A stretch of 64,000 bases of DNA from Ananas comosus (Eukaryota; Streptophyta; Magnoliopsida; Poales; Bromeliaceae), in assembly GCF_001540865.1 (NCBI RefSeq), contig NC_033637.1, forward strand, positions 7,977,133 through 8,041,132, read 5' to 3'. The notes beneath the pieces were generated by a model that was not told where the DNA came from, did not search any database, and saw only the letters and a list, made by a program, of their open reading frames with translations. Shown one piece after another: positions 30,798 to 42,283 of this stretch (positions are counted from its first letter, which is position 1; every line of letters begins with the position of its first letter). Position numbers and translations under genes: made by a program.

Positions 30798-32797
30798 ATG
30801 GCCGAAGGTGGAAACATTAATCGACCACCGCTTTTCGATGGCACAAACTATGCCTATTGGAAAGTTCGCATGAGAGCTTTTCTAATTGCAATCGATGAGC
30901 GCGTTTGGCAATCTATTGAATTTGGATGGAAACATCCTATTGAAAAGGTCGAGAATGTCGAAACGCCAAAACCACGGACCAAGTGGGCGAAAGATGAAAA
31001 CGAGTTATCTTCGTTTAATGGTAAGGGCATAAATGCTTTATTTAATGCATGGCCACAAACGGAGTTTACTCGCGTTTCGGCATGTGAAACCGCCAAGAAA
31101 ATTTGGGACATTCTACAAATACACATGAAGGTACTAGTTTAGTAAAAATTCAAAAGCTCCAAATGTTGACTAGTCAATTTGATTCTATTCGTATGGAGGA
31201 GCATGAATCTTTCACCGATTACTATACTAGACTTCAAGATATTATTAACACATGTGCTAATTTAGGAGAGAAGATCCCGGATGCTAAAGTTGTTCGTAAA
31301 ATTCTTCGAACTCTTCCGGAACGTTTTCGGGCTAAAGTAGCCGCGATCGAAACGGTCAAACATCCGGACGAGATGAAAGTCGAAGAGTTAGTGGGTGCTT
31401 TTCAAACTTATGAGATGACTTTTCCTACTAACCAATCTTCTTCCGAGTCTTTTTCTAAAAGCACAGGGGTTGCACTCAAATCAACAAAGAAAGAAGAAGA
31501 CGATTCGAAATCCGATGAAGATGTATCGCTTGCCGACTTTGAACATCAACTTGCACTTCTCACGAAAAAGTTTCGCCGGAATTTCTGAAAGAGCAAATTG
31601 AATAAACCTTCATCTTCGAAGCAACAAACATTTCCTAAGTCTTCATCTTCTAACGAGAAGAAGCGTGCAAAGGCTTCAAAAGAAAAGGAAGAATTTGAAG
31701 GCGAGATCCGATGCTACAAGTGCAAAGGCTACGGCCACATCGCGACGGATTGTCCTTCAAAGAAGGCTTATAAGTAAAAGGCTTTGCAAGCAAAGACGTG
31801 GGATGATACAACTTCAAGTGATTCAAGTTTAAGTAACGAAGAAAAGAATGAAAATCTTGCTTTATTTGCTAAATCTACCTTGCCTTCGTCTAACGTTGTG
31901 TGTTTATCTTCCATTGCTACTAATTACAATATTTCTCTTTCTTCACATGATTCTTCGAGCGACAATGGCGAAAGCGAGGTCGACGACGACATAGCGGAAG
32001 CATACAATCAACTTCTTATTGAATCAAAGAAGATGGCTAAACTTAATAAGAAGTTGAGGCGTTGTTTGTTGAATCTCGAAGAGGAAAACAACAACTTGAA
32101 GACCACGAACAAAGCTCTTGAGGAGGAAAGGGAATCAATTTTGAAAAATAATTCGGACCTCCAAGAGAAGCTTAATGAAGCGGAATCAACGATCAAATCT
32201 TCTAACGACAAGATTGGATTTTTGGAGCATCAATTTCATGAATCGCACAAGTCCAATCAAGCCTTGATCGACCAAGTTCGTCAACTCCAAACCGACATTC
32301 AAAAGTTTTCATCGGGATCTAAGAAATTGGATCAAATGCTTGGATTGGGTCAAACAAACAAGATGGGCCTTGGTTATGAACGAACATACGTTGAGAAGGA
32401 TTCAAAATCAACTTCTAAAGTCTCAACAATTTCGAAAGAGAAGGTATGTCATAAATGTGGCATGAAAGGACACATTAAAAGAAATTGCTTAAATAAGGAA
32501 ACGAAGAATCAATCGGCAATGTCTAAACCTCAATCGACATCACCTTCAACTCGACATCCACCAAGGAATCAAAAGAAAGATCGATTGAATGTGCAACGCA
32601 AAATCCGACCGAATCCTATTGCAAACCGGAATTCTAAGCCTAAAAGACAAGTTCAACCGAAGCCTCAAGCGACGAAACGACCAACGGTTGATCAAAAATC
32701 TAAACAAACGGCACCTAACGTCAACAAGTCGAGAAAACCAACGATTCAACAAGTTTGGATCCGGAAAGGTGATATTTTTCCTTGCTCTTTGTCTTAG
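30798..32797 (+). pseudogene. Sirevirus-like gag with two zinc knuckles
   Basis: The ATG at 30798 gives MAEGGNINRPPLFDGTNYAY and WKVRMRAFL, the copia gag start. A one-base indel near 31117 shifts frame before NTHEGTSLVKIQKLQML and DYYTRLQDIINTCANLGEKI, after which EELVGAFQTYEM follows. CCHC knuckles are CYKCKGYGHIATDC (31712-31753) and CHKCGMKGHIKRNC (32447-32488). Between them is a heptad-rich coiled coil (about 31990-32330). Two in-frame stops, TGA 31586 and TAA 31775, break an otherwise open frame. The end VWIRKGDIFPCSLS (TAG at 32795) resembles Sirevirus gag, where pol would normally continue. Confidence 0.85.
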
Positions 32798-33820
32798 TTT
32801 GTTTTATTGTTTATGTAATGCTTTGTTTGGTGCTTATTGCATAGTTTTATTCATTGCATTACATGTTTAGACGATTTTTGGTGCTTGAATTTTTTTTTTG
32901 GTTTATAAATCGGTTTGAGGAGAGGTGTTTGGAAATTTAAAAATTTTTTGAGAAAGGAGATGATTGAGAATCAATTTTTTTTTTTTGAGAAGAGAATTTT
33001 TTTCAAAGTTGTTGAAACGGTGTTTAACTTCACAATCATATTAAGTTAAATTTATATTAATTATCATTTTTACTCCACTTTTTATTATTTTGACGATAAT
33101 TTAATATATAATTTCTTAATACATATATTTATCAAAATTTTGAAATCAAATTTGATCTCTTGGTGATTAATCTATCTCGGTTGTGTGTGTTAAATATGAT
33201 AGATGGATATTCGCTAATAGACTAAAATTTGTCAAAATATTTTCAATTGTGAGATTGTCTAATTTAGGGGGAGTTTGAAATTGTTTAAAAAAAAAGAAAA
33301 AAACTCCTATGTTTAAAAAGATGTGGAAAGAGTTACATCCAAAAGGAGTGTGAAAACTACAACCACATGTAGGAAAGAGCTACCACCCCGGTCGTCCGGT
33401 AAGTGTGTGAAGCTACCACATGAAGATTGAATTGATTAACCGAAAGAAAGGTTGAAAAATAAATAAATATTTTAGAATCTTCGGTGTTATAAGGTGGTAA
33501 GTTGAAAAGATGCTCAAAGAGCCACCCCCGGAGCTATATTAGGTAAATCTCTATTTTGAACGGATTGCGACAAATTGGTGTCAATTTAGCCGAATTTCTA
33601 TAAAATTATTTTTTCATGAACTGTTACATCTTGATGATTTTGAAACTTGAGATTATTTTTTATAACAAAATTTTGGTATTTCGATGTATTTTGAGATCTT
33701 ATAATATTTTACCTTCATTATAATAATTTTTGGAGTTAAAGCCTTAATTTGTATGAATTTATTTAAATGTGATGGATTTTTAAAGCATAATTTTCGAAAA
33801 AAAATTTCACATTTTGCTCA
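32798..33820 (+). other. Non-coding interior of Sirevirus-like element
   Basis: This is T-rich sequence with no coding potential. It has a purine tract TTTAGGGGGAGTTTGAA near 33264 that resembles a polypurine tract. This is where pol is missing and may be a deletion or replacement scar. Confidence 0.5.
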
Positions 33821-34407
33821 TTGTACCGGTACAAGAACCCGTGTACCGGTACAAGGTCTGTACCCGAGCGGCTTATAACCGGGTATAGCGTTTCATTTTA
33901 TCTCAAATCAAAACCAAATTTCTCTCTTTCTCTCTCTAAAAATCCCCGGTGCCTTCCTCTTCCAGATCTCCACGATTTCCTGCCGAAATTTGTGAGTATT
34001 TAGCTTGGATTTATTCGTTTCATCGCGTTCATGTTTATTTTTTGAAAATATTCCAAGTTGAAGCTAGATCTCTGTTTTTAATCGTTTTTGATGTAATTTT
34101 TTGCTGTAGATCAGTGCTTAAGGACATTATCTTGCTTCTAGAACACTTAGATCAGGTTATAACGCTATATTTTTCGTTGATCTATGATCCTTATATCATA
34201 ATACATGGAATTTCGGGATTTTGGTGCAATATCAATTTTTTGATAAAATTTTTTGCATGGATGAGTTGGAAATAGCATTAGTATCCATTCTAAGATTATC
34301 AGATATTTTTTTGCTATTTTTACAGATTTTTTCAAAATTTTCTTCATAAATGGCTCATTTTCATGTAGGAAATGGTGTTTTCGCTCGTGATCCTACTTTT
34401 GGTGCTT
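33821..34407 (+). promoter_or_regulatory. Candidate internal promoter and intron-containing leader for second ORF
   Basis: Two exact TGTACCGGTACA palindromes (33822-33833, 33842-33853) precede a TATA-like GCTTATAACC (33871-33880) and a pyrimidine patch (33912-33937). A donor-like TTT|GTGAGT lies near 33990, and acceptor-like TTTTTACAG (about 34326) or CATGTAG (about 34368) lies before the ATG at 34408. The arrangement copies the LTR promoter and suggests a separate transcript for the second ORF. This is inference from sequence layout only. Confidence 0.45.
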
Positions 34408-35826
34408 ATGGCCGCCAGTCGTGGTCGTGGTGGTGGTTGAGGACGACGTGGAACCTCAAAGAGAGACCATGCTGCTACAGGAGAGTCCGGTTCAGATCCG
34501 GAGTATCAAGCAAGCTCACAAGAAGAAACAGAAGAATCGGTGACTCGAGCTGCTAAAGGAAAGGGTGTTGTGGGCGAATCATCTCGTGGCGGTGGTTCTC
34601 GTACGCGTGAGGGACATACAAAACAAGCTGCGGATGTCCCTTCAGCACGACAAAGGTTATATATGTCGAAGTCGTGCATAGCTGAGCGCTTCGTGAACTT
34701 CAATGACCTGATTCGGGATGTTCCTGATTTTGGACGACTGCTACAGCGTGCACCGATTGAGCCAGTTGGACGGATCCCTACCAAGGCTCCCTTCTGTGTG
34801 GAACTCATTCGGGAGTTCTATATGAATGGAAAGGTGCTTGCTGATGACGAGGAGACAGGCACTTTTCTTTTTGAGACTGTTGTGCGTAAGAAGAGAGTCC
34901 CAGTTACTCCCTATACTATTGGAGAGATCTTGGGAATGCATGTAGACACTACAGGTATTCTCTATACAACAGGAGGATTCCAATCGTCAACTCACATGGA
35001 TATTGTTCTTGGAGCTATATGCAAGGCCGGTGTTCACATGACTCATGGCTACATAGAATCCAAGGATTTATTACCTGAGTACCACTTGCTATCTTTGGTC
35101 ATGAGCTACAATGTTCAACCAACCATCGGCACGAAGAGGATCCGTTGGGAGAGATTAGTTTTGCTATATCTTCTTGGTCATCCTGAGCAGGCTCATGGAT
35201 TGAACATCAACATTCCATTTCTGATCTGGCAAAGGATGATACACGTGATTCAGGGTGCCACTCGACGGGATCTACTTCCATTCCCTGTTCTGATTACGAG
35301 GATTCTACAAGCAAATGGAGTAGATACATCATGTGACAAGTATGATGTTGGCCTTGGGCCTATTGATTCAGTGACTTGGGCTAAGTCTGTTAGCACTCTC
35401 AAGTCATTCCATCAGACCAAGGGGCCACCTCCTGAAGCATCTAGCCCAGCACCTCCACCGAGAGCAGCTTCTAGCTCTGCTCCTCTGCCTCCATCCCGAG
35501 GGAGTTATGGTACTTCATCTAGTTCGGGGGAAACGACGACGTTGGAATCAGTTAAGGAGGATTTGCGAAAATTAAAGAAGAATGTGAACAATATTGGGAG
35601 AAAAGTTGAGTCAAGCATCAAGACATTTGAATTAAGTATCAAAAGGATGATGGATAAGATGGGGTGTCGACATGATGATATTTGGGAACCTACTCCATTT
35701 TATGGCACGTATCAGCGGTCATCTTCCCAACATCCACTCATTCCTCCTGCAACAGGTGCGTCAGGCGCTGGAGCATCTGGATCTAGTGCTGGCGCAGAGG
35801 ATGATGACGACGAGGACACAGAGTGA
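34408..35826 (+). CDS. Second ORF: plant transposon-protein/Athila-ORF-like protein
   Basis: The likely start is ATG 34408 (MAASRGRGGG), followed by one TGA at 34438-34440 probably derived from CGA. From there 462 codons are open to the TGA at 35824. The N-terminus is basic, Gly/Ser-rich and acidic. The central domain has RFVNFNDLIRDVPDFGRLLQ, VELIREFYMNGKV, VRKKRVPVTPYTIGEILGM and IRWERLVLLYLLGHPEQAHG, ending with LPFPVLITRILQANGV. This pattern matches the plant 'putative transposon protein' domain found in Athila-type and similar elements. A Pro/Ser linker, a short coiled coil (LESVKEDLRKLKKNVNNIGR) and an acidic DDDDEDTE tail follow. Biochemical function is unknown; a structural or envelope-like role has been proposed for such ORFs. 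Confidence 0.7.
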
Positions 35827-36342
35827 TGTTTTCCAGAGCTTCATGTTTTATCTTAGATTTATGTTTTCATGTTTAGTTTACACTTCTACTTGTATTTGTT
35901 GCTTTCTCTCTTAGGCCTGTATCTATAATTTAACTTTGATGTTTCTTTTTAGTGGATTTTCTCTTTTTATGCTTTTTGGCAATTTTCTGACAAAAAGGGG
36001 GAGATCACAAGATGAACAGGTAATTGAACAAAGGGGGAGAAGTGGTGAACAAAGGTGGAGAAAAGAAGAAAGAAGCAATTGAACAAAGGGGGAGAATGGT
36101 AAAAGAATAAATTGAACAAATTGGAATGTTTTGCAGGATTTCAAGACTTCAAGACTCCTAGTTGCGTCTAAGTCATAGAGTCTGTTTTAGGAGTTTTGAA
36201 TGTATTTTGAGTTTTAATTTGTATTTAGATTACACGCGAGAGGTTCATTATTTTGGTAATGACAATTGAACTTCGTTTTTTTTTTAAATGTAATGTTTGT
36301 GGTTTGAGTGTGTTTTGTCACGAAATTGCCAAAGGGGGAGAT
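35827..36342 (+). other. 3' UTR with repeated polypurine tracts
   Basis: AAAAAGGGGGAGAT (near 35994), CAAAGGGGGAGAAG (36030), CAAAGGTGGAGAAA, CAAAGGGGGAGAAT (36085) and CCAAAGGGGGAGATT (36329) repeat before the 3' LTR. The last abuts the LTR and is the functional primer; multiple tracts are a reported Sirevirus trait. Confidence 0.75.
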
Positions 36343-37549
36343 TGTTAGGTCCTATGTGTTGGCAAGTTTCGTGGGTCGAGTCGGAGTCTTGAAGTAGTCC
36401 GGAGCGGAGTATTGAAGATCGAAGAATCCAAGACTTCGAAGAATCGGAAAGGACGCAAAACACGCAAAACTTGAATCCCGGTGCTTAGGTAAGCTTTAAA
36501 TCTTGTTTATGGTGATTCATACTTAATTATAGATTTTAGAATCATATTTTCAAGTTGTAATTGATTAGAAAGTTTCTAAGAGCTTGTAAAACTCGAAACA
36601 ATACATTTTCAGCGAAAATTGCATTGTTGTACCGGTACAAGGATGTTGCTGTACCGGTACAGGCATCGGCTATTGCCGCTGAGTATTTCGATGGTTGTTC
36701 CGGTACAACCATCATGGCTGTACCGGTACAAGACCTGTTCCGGAACAAGCTGCAGTCTGTTCAGGGTACAGAAGCTTCGCAGAAAAATCTGCCGTCATGC
36801 TGTACCCTGGACGGCTTCTCTTCTACCGGTACAAGGTGCTGAATATGGAAAGAAACTTTCTAATCCTACTCCGGTTTAATTCTAAAGTCTATAAATAAGC
36901 TATTGGGCTTCTCTAACATATTAAGCATCACGAAAATACATGTTTGAGAAACCCTAGAGGCTCGGATTTCATCTAAAACCTATTTTCTACAAAAAGCCTC
37001 TTTTAGGTCAAATCGAGAGATTGAATTTTCATATCAATATGTCGATTTGATCTCCGCTTCGCTTGGAGTTCGCTTCCCGGGTTTTCATCGATACTCTAAG
37101 CGAAGAATCACCGTACACATGATGTTCTTCATGATGGCGTCGTGGATTCGGCGTGTTTGACGGCGGTTCGTGGATTCGGATCGTGGGCTCGTGGATTCGA
37201 GTGACGTTCGTGGATTCGAACGTGTGCGAGGCGTTCGTGGATTCGGACGTGAGGGCGTGGACAACCCGGAGAATTGCGCGAGATCCATAGGAGGTTAAGA
37301 GAGGTTGAGTCCGTGGAGTCGGTAATCACCTTGTAATCTTTTCTCTTAGTGGATTATTTTTTCGCGTGTTGGTCCCGTGGGTTTTTCTCCAAATTGGAGT
37401 TTTCCCACGTAAATCTCGGTGTGATTTTTATTTTTTCGCATTTATTTTTATCGCATTGAGATTTGTGGTTTTTGGCTATTTCACCTATTCACCCCCCTCT
37501 AGGTGATAGATACAATCTAAATAGATCCTTGGGCTCCTCAAAACTTTCA
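36343..37549 (+). repeat. Sirevirus-like 3' LTR
   Basis: This 1207-bp copy of 29551-30758 is followed by GATAA (37550-37554). Its palindromes are better kept than in the 5' copy: sites at 36649 and 36719 read TGTACCGGTACA where the 5' LTR has TGTACCAGTACA. Confidence 0.95.
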
Positions 37550-37806
37550 GATAATACCCAAATCATGCGAAAGTAAGGAAATATTCTTCACCACTAACTC
37601 CCGATGTTACATTGTCGGCCGCCAACGTAACCCTCCGCGAAGTTAGAAGCTATACACTTCGATCAACTCCAACTTTTCAGAGTTATCAAAGATACCAAAT
37701 CAAGATACTTTCGCTTACAAGTCGAATAGACCTCGTCTCTCACGAGCCTATTTTCTATAGTCCAACCGGCCTAAGATTTGCTAGGTCCACTAAGACTCAA
37801 CCCTAG
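37550..37806. other. Chromovirus leader, right part
   Basis: This is the untranslated chromovirus sequence between the Sirevirus-like insertion and the primer-binding site. It begins with the duplicated GATAA. No coding potential is seen. Confidence 0.7.
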
Positions 37807-37818
37807 GCTCTGATACCA
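37807..37818 (-). other. Chromovirus primer-binding site
   Basis: TGGTATCAGAGC on the minus strand, eight bases inside the 5' LTR, matches initiator methionine tRNA. Confidence 0.9.
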
Positions 37819-37826
37819 AATTAATC

Positions 37827-40430
37827 TATCACGCCCCGGGACTCAGCGGAAGCCCGCCCAGCACGTGCACAGACCCGCCATACGTCTAAAACATGTAAGG
37901 CGTCTAAAACAAAACGATAAATGAGACAATAAAAAAAAAACAACTAGAAGTATCAGAGCAATATACAACATCTAGAAACTAAAACAATTTGAAGAGTAGA
38001 GAGCTAAAATCACTAAATAAACCATAAAGTAGTACAACCAAAGATCCAAATACAAGTGCTAAAAGAATACATAGGTGGTCTCTATACATGGAAATAAAAT
38101 CTCTCGCTCTCCCAAAACATAAAAAGAGGGGAAACCACCTAAGAGTAAAAGCAAATCCTCGCTATCTAGCTAGTGATCCCCTTGCCGCGGTCCCGTACCT
38201 CCGCCGGTGCAGAGGGCTCTGAAAGAAAAACATAAAACAGAAGGCGTGAGAACTATTAAATAATAGTTTCCAGTGGGCAATTATTGACTTCAGTGAAATG
38301 CACCACTAGTCCCAAAACTAAACAAGTAAGGTAAGTAAGACAGGTAAGAATAATATGAACAAATAAATCACTGAAATGGAAGCTCACTATAGCATGATGT
38401 CACTACTATCATCAGTAATAATCTACCACATGATCTCTACTTAGCATGAATTTGCATAAGTAATAAACTACCACATGATCTCTACATAGTATGAATTTGC
38501 ATAAGTAATAAACTACCATGGCATAATTGCAGAAGTATAAGCCCAACACAATAATCACAAGCTAGAATGGTAATGTGTCATTAACTACTATTCTAGTCAA
38601 TGTCCAAAAGGTACAATATGTCACCAGTAACCCAATCCTGTGGAAGCTACCCGTAGGTAGTCCGGCCTGCGCCATGCCACCAATGGCCCCGTGGTAGTCA
38701 ACATCCCCACTCTAGGAATGAACCTCCCCCACGCCATCCCATTTTGGCGCCCAATCTCGCACAGGCGAGCATATGTCGCGATGGCTATCTCCGGAGTGCC
38801 AACTTGTAGGAAGCGACCCTCACAAATATGTGCGAATGAGCACAATGGCATGCAAGCGAATAAGTCAGTCTCAGGTCCCAGTAGTTCATCACTGTTTCAT
38901 CGGATCTAAAATCCGGAATACAGCACACGTCCCAAAGGCTTGCCTCTATGTCATCGTGTATAAAACACGGAATATAGTAACTGTCTCAATGGCCTATCTT
39001 TATGTCATCATGTCTAAAACATGAAATTTAGTAGATTTCCAGTGGCTTATCATAATGTCTCTAAGTTGCAGTTCAACAATTTTCTAGTTCAAGTGCCCCT
39101 TTATGACACTTTTGCTTACTATGTCCCAATATAAATAATAAGTCTAAAAGCTTGTCATTCTAATCATTTTCCACACAAGAAACATGATCTTACATCATTC
39201 GTTAGAACATTAAACTCATGCATACTAACAATGCATTTGCTTCTCTCTACAACATAAAGTCAATTTTTTCATGATGCATAATATAGGAGTTTTAAACATT
39301 CTAAAATTCATATAAATTCTATTCAACATGTATATGCATACATTTATAGTATACAAAAATATTTAACCACGTAGGAGGCATTTCCCCCTATTTCAATGAA
39401 GTGAAACCCACCAAAAGCTCCGCGCGGGCGTCCGAAACGTTAACGAAGCTTCGATAATCACTCCTAGCACCCTAAGAGATAGGCTAGGGGAGTTACAACA
39501 TCGAAACGATAATTCATGAGTTCAAACATTAAGTAACCCAAGGAAAGGGCTAAAAACTCACCGAAAATGGTGAAAATCTCTCTTGATCTCCAAAAGGGAG
39601 CAAGAATCCTTCAAAACCAATTTAAAGGAAGGTTCTAATAAGATCAATCAAGATCAAAAAGCCTCAACTCAAAAATCTCCATTTCTAACCCTAAATCTCA
39701 AAACCTAAGGTTTCAACTAGCATAAAGCAACAAAACACAAATCTAGAGGAAAGAAACTTGTTGCTTACCTCTTGAAAGCTCCAAACCAAGCCTAGAGTCC
39801 TCTAGGGTTGAAGGTTGATCCTAAAACAAGCTCCAATCCCGAAATCCAAGCTTCTCCCATGGAGGAATCCAACAAGAAGCAAAGAAGAGCAAAGGGAAAG
39901 AGATCAAAACCCACAAAAATCCATCAAAAATGGAAAAGAACTCAAGATGGGGAGTTCTTAGCTCTTCTCCATAGGTCTAGGGCTCAAAAGAGCAGCTAAG
40001 GGGACTGGGGTGGTATTTAAAGAGGTTGCAACAATTGCAAATACACCCCTCCTCGAAAACAGCCAAGTCTGCATTGTGTACCGGTACATAGGAAAATGTA
40101 TTGGTACACTTCCTACGAAACAGCCCAACCCGAGCCTCGGGTTGGCAGAAAACCAATAGTGTACCGGTACAACCATCAAGGTGTACCGGTACAAATCCTG
40201 TACCGGTACAACCATCAAGGCTGTACCGGTACACAGCCTGGCTGAGGCTGACCCGAGAGCAGGACCAACAATCCATCTTTGTGGATTTTGGTACAAGCTT
40301 TAAACCTCAATTCTCGGGACTCGAACCATAGGTCGGAACGCTGTCCACAACCCTCCACGAAGTGTGGAAAAGTTCGGAACACAAATCAAACACTCGAACC
40401 TCACTATTTGCAACGGTTCAGTGTGTTACA
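37827..40430 (-). repeat. Chromovirus 5' LTR
   Basis: This 2604-bp copy of 21968-24624 ends at TGTTACA (40430) and is followed by GCGGC. In element orientation its 3' end reads GGGGCGTGATA, so the terminal TGACA has a point change. One palindrome has decayed to TGTATTGGTACA near 40097, consistent with loss of two cytosines. Confidence 0.95.
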
Positions 40431-40435
40431 GCGGC

Positions 40436-41292
40436 CGCTTCTCTACATTGGGCCGTGAACCGGGCTACATGCTTGACCGTATTCTCGATCTTATCTCCCG
40501 AGAACTTGTCGAACTTCGGCATTTTTCAGTTTGCCGGATACGGATGTTCTGCGTCTATATTCGTGGGATAAGGGGAACGAAATACAGGCTGCACTGCCGG
40601 CCTTGCACCAACTCCAACAGTATTTCGGATGGCTTCTTCGATTTGCGCATATATTTCATTATTGTTTTCCTACAAAGGAACTTGTGCTTGTACTGCATTC
40701 GGTCCTTGTAATGGTCCGAAGTTTTGTACTATGGAATTGCTCCTTAAATATTTGGAGCCTCCCCCCCAGCTCTAGCCCCTACATTTTGGGGCTGGTACGT
40801 TGCCATCGGCGGAGGTGGTGGCAATTCCCATGTAATATTCGGCTGTTGACCGGTATTGACGACGGCCGGTCTGTAAACCGCTTGAAATGGTGCCCCCTGA
40901 TATTGGGGTTGTCCATTTACCGGTATCGTAGGATTTTGCAATACTGGTGTCATCATAGGCCCTTGTAAGCCTGTCATTGGTTGCTCATTTCGAGACAATA
41001 ATTGCCCTATTCGTGCAATATTTTCATTATAGGCCGTGATAGCGGCCAGCACCGCGTCTAGTCGAGCGGTACTTTGATGGATATTTTGATCTAAAGTTTG
41101 TAGGACTTGGCTCATTTGGCCGAGCGCCTGAGTTAGACTCGGCTCTTGATGAGCCGACTGTCCACTAGTTTCTCCTTCAACTGGCAAAATTGTTTGACAT
41201 TCGCCAGCATTGTCTGAATCACTAGGTTGATCACTTCCAGAATTTCTAGGAACAACCCTTTTGCGCAAATTCATGGCATTATCATCAGCCAT
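40436..41292 (-). pseudogene. Gag, N-terminal part (outer element)
   Basis: ATG at 41290-41292 starts MADDNAMNLRKRVVPRNSGS. A Gln/Pro-rich N-terminus follows, with ARLDAVLAAITAYNENIARI and a PPPPPMATYQP stretch. The frame meets TAA at 40744, and a later TGA near 40528 precedes KMPKFDKFSGDKIENTVKHV and ARFTAQCREAA, which joins 21967 in frame across the nested chromovirus. This is the Ty3/gypsy gag of the gag-only element; with the other half it would be roughly 450 codons. Confidence 0.85.
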
Positions 41293-41328
41293 AATTTCAA
41301 TAAAAATATGAATTTACCTAAAATCGAG

Positions 41329-41346
41329 TCCCACCGGGCGTGCCAA
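41329..41346 (-). other. Primer-binding site of outer element
   Basis: On the minus strand TGGCACGCCCGGTGGGAC follows the 5' LTR by a few bases. The TGGC...GGTGGG form is usual for Ty3/gypsy elements of the Tat type and differs from the Met-tRNA sites of the nested elements. Confidence 0.75.
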
Positions 41347-41350
41347 AAAT

Positions 41351-41632
41351 TATTAGTAGCCGAATTTTTCGACCTTTGACCCAGTCAAAGATCTTCCTCG
41401 CGAAGCGCGTCGGGGTTGAAACGGCTCCGAAATATGACCCTCGAAGTTTGCGCCCTTCGACAGATCAAGCGATTCGGCTGATGAAGGATCGGATCAGCCG
41501 GGTTCGAAGACCTTTACCGTAAAATCGGTTCGGCTGGATGAGCCGAATGTATGAACTGTGCAGGGATCAATATCAGCAGAAGAGCCGAATAGAAGAAGTA
41601 CAGAGTAACTGGTCGGCTGAAAGAGCCGAATG

Positions 41633-41684
<52 letters not shown>

Positions 41685-42283
41685 NTATATATATATATAT
41701 ATATATTAATTAAACAGAGTGTGCTCAAAGGGCATACAGACTCTGCAAATATAGTTTACAACAGAGTGATGCCCGTGGGGCAGAAAGACTCTGCAAATGT
41801 AGTCTACAACAGAGTGATGCCCGTGGGGCAGACAGACTCCAGAGTTCTACTTAGCGAACTACTCCTAGGAAAGCAGTAAATGCGGAAAAGAAAAAGATTA
41901 CATTTAGACTATTACTAGAAAAGCGATAAAATGCAGAAGAAATAAGGGTGGTCTTTTGTTCGCAGGGAAAAAAGACCCCTATTGCAGGCTTTGAAATTAC
42001 TATTTATAATAATATCAACCCACATTATTGGTTGGTTGGGGGAGTGGTTGTAACCATGAACGTGGAAGTTACGTCTCACTTTTCATAGAAGTTACGTCCC
42101 ACTTCACATGGAAGTTATGCCCCACTTTACATGAAAGTTACGCCCCACTTCTCAACCGTTCCCGTCTAAACACTTTTGGCCTTCAAGCGCCTTATTGCCA
42201 ACTCCTAGTGTATCACGTGTCCTTATTTTTTTGGCTCATACGTGGGTTAGGTCGGCGTGTTCATTTCAAACTTGGCATCAACA
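41351..42283 (-). repeat. Outer element 5' LTR
   Basis: This 933-bp copy of 20238-21167 has a longer (TA)n tract (41636-41705, with one N) and the 23-bp array at 42064, 42087, 42110 and 42133. Its inner terminus has changed from CCAACA to CTAATA. Confidence 0.9.

Larger units (their letters stand above)
29551..37549 (+). mobile_element. Sirevirus-like Ty1/copia derivative without polymerase
   Basis: LTRs at 29551-30758 and 36343-37549 (TGTTAGGTCC...AAACTTTCA) are flanked by GATAA (29546-29550 and 37550-37554). A primer-binding site (30761-30772) and a polypurine tract (36331-36342) complete the frame. The interior encodes a long gag with two zinc knuckles and a second ORF (34408-35826), but no protease, integrase or reverse transcriptase. 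Repeated CAAAGGGGGAGA purine tracts at 35994-36100 and palindrome-rich LTRs are traits reported for Sireviruses. LTR differences are few and mostly transitions, so this is the youngest insertion of the nest. Confidence 0.9.
21968..40430 (-). mobile_element. Chromovirus (Tekay/Del-like Ty3/gypsy), decayed and itself interrupted
   Basis: LTRs at 21968-24624 and 37827-40430 flank a minus-strand gag-PR-RT-RNase H-integrase-chromodomain region (29482 to 24670). The primer-binding site lies at 37807-37818 and the polypurine tract at 24625-24637. A 5-bp duplication GCGGC surrounds it. LTRs of about 2.6 kb and a C-terminal chromodomain-like segment point to the Tekay/Del lineage of chromoviruses. The coding region has nine premature stops and at least three frameshifts. 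The leader is split by the Sirevirus-like element at 29551-37549. Confidence 0.9.
20238..42283 (-). mobile_element. Outer gag-only Ty3/gypsy element, split by nested elements
   Basis: LTRs at 20238-21167 and 41351-42283 share TGTTGATGCCAAG starts and GGCTACCAACA ends in element orientation. Subtracting the nested chromovirus (21968-40430 plus one GCGGC copy) leaves an element of about 3.6 kb. Its interior encodes only gag, followed by roughly 290 bp and a polypurine tract beside the 3' LTR. There is no protease, reverse transcriptase or integrase. Gag-only LTR elements of this size fit the non-autonomous TR-GAG class. Flanking 5-mers (GCCTT and GTCTC) do not match, so the ends have mutated or recombined. 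Confidence 0.85.
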
